From contig CDMY01000284.1 in the NCBI GenBank assembly GCA_001179505.1, positions 11,215 through 75,214 of the forward strand: a stretch of DNA of 64,000 bases, in the 5' to 3' direction. Source of the DNA: Vitrella brassicaformis (taxonomy: Eukaryota; Sar; Vitrellaceae). Within the stretch, counting starts at the first letter, position 1; each line of letters starts with the position of its first letter. Of this stretch, positions 61,401 to 64,000 are shown in pieces. The translations under genes were made by a program, and so were the position numbers. Below the pieces are notes generated by a model, which saw only the letters and a list, made by a program, of their open reading frames with translations, was not told where the DNA came from and searched no databases.

Positions 61401-61994
61401 CCGTGCAGCTGCATTGTCTACCAGGAGAAGTCCAAAACCACCGGGCCCGACAAAGCCGCAAAGGTACTCATTCGACCGCCCCAACCTCCCCTCCCTATGC
61501 TCATCACTTCATCATTCTTCTCCGTGTGTGTGTGGTTCAGCTGTACTTGCGCGACACGACGGGTGTGTCCCTCAAATCGATTTTGGCCTTTGGAGGAGAG
61601 CTCGAGGTACACACTGCATCCGCAATGGACAGAATGACACACACGTGTGTGTGTGTTGTGTGTGTGTATGTGTATGTGTGCAGGCCAGCGAGGACCGCCG
61701 GCAGATCATCGTGGATGGGTGGTTCAGAGTCGACGCATCGCCACAGGACATCACCGTCTTCAGGTCAGATCATTCAAAAACGACACACACAGACAGCCGA
61801 TGCATTTCCGTATCTGTGCGTGTGTGTGTGCGTGTGTGTGTGCGTGTGTGTGTGTGTGCAGGCGTCTCCGGTCGCTGCTTGACGGCGTGTTGCGTCGCAA
61901 GATCGACGCGCCGCAGGCCGATCTGGACGAGTTGGGTCTGCGTGTGGTCGACTGGATTGTGCGGCTGCTGGTGCTCGACACACAGCAGGCTTAG
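55438..61994 (+). CDS. DEVH-box RNA helicase, DHX57/DHX29-like, with RWD domain; interrupted by an assembly gap
   Basis: Start uncertain: an ATG at 55438 lies in frame, but an upstream exon is possible. The stop is TAG 61992-61994. N-terminal part: UBA-like helices ([20 protein letters not shown]), an RWD-type segment ([20 protein letters not shown]), then an acidic region ([20 protein letters not shown]). Helicase core: [20 protein letters not shown] (Walker A, near 57776), [18 protein letters not shown] (DEVH, near 58315), [40 protein letters not shown] and, across a splice, [12 protein letters not shown] (near 59730). HA2 ([20 protein letters not shown] ...) and an OB-fold C terminus (IHPSSV, CIVYQEK, VDGWFRV) complete the DEAH/RHA layout. 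The gap at 61041-61340 lies between HMYEHESL and CIVYQEK; by family alignment few residues are missing. Role: RNA remodelling; target unknown. Confidence 0.9.
61041..61340. other. Assembly gap (300 N)
   Basis: Exactly 300 N, preceded by a run of about 17 C. It sits in the C-terminal part of the helicase gene, probably mostly within an intron. Confidence 0.99.
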
Positions 61995-62290
61995 AGAGGC
62001 TGGGGAGGGGGCGACCGGACAGATGGATTAATGAGAGATTGGTACATACAGGTTTTGTTGTTCGATTCTGGCTGCAACTAACTTTCAGTGCGCAACTAAC
62101 TTACAGTGAGCACACGTACCAGGTCCAAACGCACATGCACCACCCAATGCTTCATGAACAGCTGAAGCCGACACGTTCATATCGATTGACATCTCAACAC
62201 CCAACACCTTGAATCCCTATCAGCGAAGAGCCCTTCCTTGCTTGTTCCCTGGAGTGGACGCTCACAGCCCTCTCCCTCTCCCTCAGCCAG
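61995..62290. other. Convergent spacer between helicase and pseudokinase
   Basis: Nothing gene-like in these 296 bp; holds both 3' ends. A near-direct repeat CAACTAACTTTCAGTG / CAACTAACTTACAGTG lies at about 62076-62108. Confidence 0.5.
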
Positions 62291-63936
62291 TCAGCGACCT
62301 CCTCTGCCGGCCGTCGCTCCGCCGGACTGGCTGCTACTAGCGATGGTCGGTGGTCTTGTCCGAATGATTCCACTCATGAATTGGCCCACCCAGTTCCGCA
62401 ATCCTCTGGTCTCCCGCTCTGTCACACGCTGGGCTGCCCACTCTTGGTAGCTGAGCCTCGGACCTCCAAATACTTCAGCGAAGCGTCGAATGGGGCTTCC
62501 GCAACTGGACTGCTGGGGGCTGTTTGTGCAATCCAGCCGAAATATCGTTGAGGGGTCGTCGGCAAGGGGGTCGTCCACGTAGTCCAATCCAAAGAGCCCC
62601 TCCATCGCCAGCTCGACCTCGAGGACTCTGCTGGTTGTGATGGCCTGCAGCTGGCTGGCCACTTGTGTGGCGGTGGGGCGCAAGGCGGGGTCGAGGTGGA
62701 GCATGCTGGTCAGCAGAAGCCGAAGGGGAGCGGGAATGAATGAAGGCAGAGGCAGCAGGGGATGGCGATTCTCTGCATTCACAGAGAGACACCACACCAA
62801 CGGGAAGTATGAGAATGGGTGAGCCCTCTTGGCGCGACGTTTCTTACTGGTCCGCTGTTGACATCGGAAGAGGTCTTGCAGAATGCGGCCACACGCATCG
62901 ACATCGGCAGCCCTGCCCACAAATTCTCCTCTGCCCTCCCTCTGGGCAAAGTCAAGCCCCCCCAGCAGCAGCCTCTTGCCGTCCTTCGACAGCTTGATGG
63001 CATCTGCCGTCAAATAGCCATGAGCTATACCCTGAAAAAACACACAAAAGGCAGAAACAAGCGTAATGTCTTTACTTCTCTCTCTCTTCCTCTCTGTCCA
63101 CCACCCATGGCTTACGCTCTTGTGCATGTGGGCCACGGCGTCGATGAGTTGTGTCGCGATGCTCATGGCGAGTGGAAGCCCGACAGCTCGGCCGTTGTGG
63201 CGGCCGATGAAGTCCTCCAGGGACTCCGAGTCCGCCATGTACTCCATGACGAGAACAGGCTGGCCGAGCTCCTGGTAAGCCCCTACCAGGCCGGCAATGT
63301 TGGGGTGCTCCCCCATCTCCAGAAGCAGCGACAGCATCTAAAGCAGGCAACACAACACAAAGGACAGAGAGAACTGATTGGGAGACGGCTCTATTTTGAT
63401 GCCTCACTATGCACAGACGGCTACCTGTGTCGCACTGTTCCGGCCGCCCACGTTGCTGCCGTCGACCTGCTGGTAGACCGTCATCTCGACGGTCTCCCTG
63501 CACACAGACATTCAACACGCATCCAACAGACACATACGGGGCCCACATGGATGCGGTCTCTGTGTGCATCGGATCTTCCTCACCGCAGGTTGCCGGGCCT
63601 GCTCATGAGCCCCACCATCTTGGACGTCCATCCCTGGTCGTCGTCGATGGCGGGCTGGGCAGGCAGCGGCATCACCTGCTGGGGCTCGCAGGGCGGCAGG
63701 AGGGCTCGGTGGGTGGCCAGAAACTGGCCGAAGCCTGGACACACAGACACATGGACGAGGATACGAGCGTGATCCATCTCCATTCCTTCCCTATTTGGCT
63801 TACCCCTCGATGTGGGGCTGCCCTCTTGTGGATTGTGGGGGAGGGGGATGGAGGGGAGGGGGCTGGGGAGGGGGGGAAGCACGGGGGGGCAGGGAGGCGC
63901 GAGGTCCTGCTCGAGGACGGCGGGAGCTGTCGACAT
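62291..63936 (-). CDS. Predicted pseudokinase (degenerate protein kinase domain)
   Basis: ATG 63936 (MSTAPAVLEQDLAPPCPPVL), stop TGA 62291-62293. The N-terminal 100 residues are Pro-rich and disordered; a likely intron at about 63804-63738 (GTAAGC ... CCAG) is in frame and stop-free. Kinase-like landmarks: a glycine-poor N-lobe (ETVEMTVYQQVDGSNVGG), a C-helix region (MLSLLLEMGEHPNIAGLVG), the hinge LVMEYM, an aE helix with AVAHMHKS, a catalytic-loop equivalent HGYLTADAIKL in place of HRDLKxxN, a GGLDFAQ in place of DFG, and late helices FIPAPLRLLLTSMLHLDPAL with RPTATQV. The expected catalytic Lys (VAIK), HRD Asp and DFG are all altered, so phosphotransfer looks unlikely. A tail (GQFMSGIIRTRPPTIASSSQ) follows. 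Signalling or scaffold role is inference. Confidence 0.75.
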
Positions 63937-64000
63937 CGTGGTTTTGGGGAGACGGGGGGCCGCCTTGGCCCCACAACGGTCGCAGATCTCCCAGTCACGA
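63937..64000. other. Region upstream of the pseudokinase, right edge of the window
   Basis: Only 64 bp remain. A GGGGAGACGGGGGGCC stretch is present; no feature can be assigned. Confidence 0.3.

Overview
This window is nuclear DNA from an intron-dense, fairly GC-rich protist. Nearly every gene is broken into many short exons by introns of about 50-110 nt with canonical GT...AG ends. The content points to a photosynthetic, flagellated alveolate. There is a zeaxanthin epoxidase whose leader looks like a complex-plastid (signal peptide plus transit peptide, ASA-F type) targeting sequence, an axonemal dynein heavy chain, a katanin, and a secreted protein with an EGF module followed by recurring strand-like motifs. 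My best inference is a chromerid, Vitrella-like. That is inference from gene content, not a database match.

Layout. 1-2.1 kb: the 3' part of a Ty1/copia retrotransposon (reverse transcriptase and RNase H) running off the left edge, followed by purine tracts and a possible 3' LTR. 2.57-3.07 kb: a small unrecognised gene. 3.07-5.2 kb: no gene, but a striking pair of palindromes. 5.2-9.2 kb: a tandem array of duplicated, partly decayed exon modules forming an unrecognised gene family. 9.46-14.25 kb (minus): a secreted EGF/repeat protein lying only 50 bp downstream of an N-terminal acetyltransferase D (NAA40) gene. 14.67-17.86 kb (minus): a katanin p60 ATPase with an unusual beta-rich N-terminal region. 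18.26-36.35 kb (plus): a complete axonemal outer-arm-type dynein heavy chain in about 60 exons.

36.98-38.56 kb (minus): a glutaredoxin-DUF547 fusion. 38.97-41.21 kb (plus): an unrecognised low-complexity protein. 41.88-43.59 kb (minus): a C2orf69/UPF0565-like protein. 43.72-44.17 kb (plus): a small two-TM membrane protein. 45.27-47.34 kb (minus): an unrecognised probable mitochondrial protein. 47.66-50.17 kb (plus): zeaxanthin epoxidase. 51.85-55.28 kb (minus): an extended synaptotagmin/tricalbin (TM hairpin, SMP, C2 domains). 55.4-61.99 kb (plus): a DHX57/DHX29-like RNA helicase interrupted by a 300-nt assembly gap. 62.29-63.94 kb (minus): a predicted pseudokinase.

From 14.6 kb rightward the genes mostly alternate strand, giving head-to-head pairs with very short shared 5' regions (137 bp to about 470 bp) and tail-to-tail pairs with somewhat longer spacers. 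Two microtubule genes (katanin and dynein) share one of these divergent regions. Exon boundaries below were worked out by hand from splice sites, frame continuity and family similarity, so individual junctions may be off, but the gene identities with named motifs are secure.
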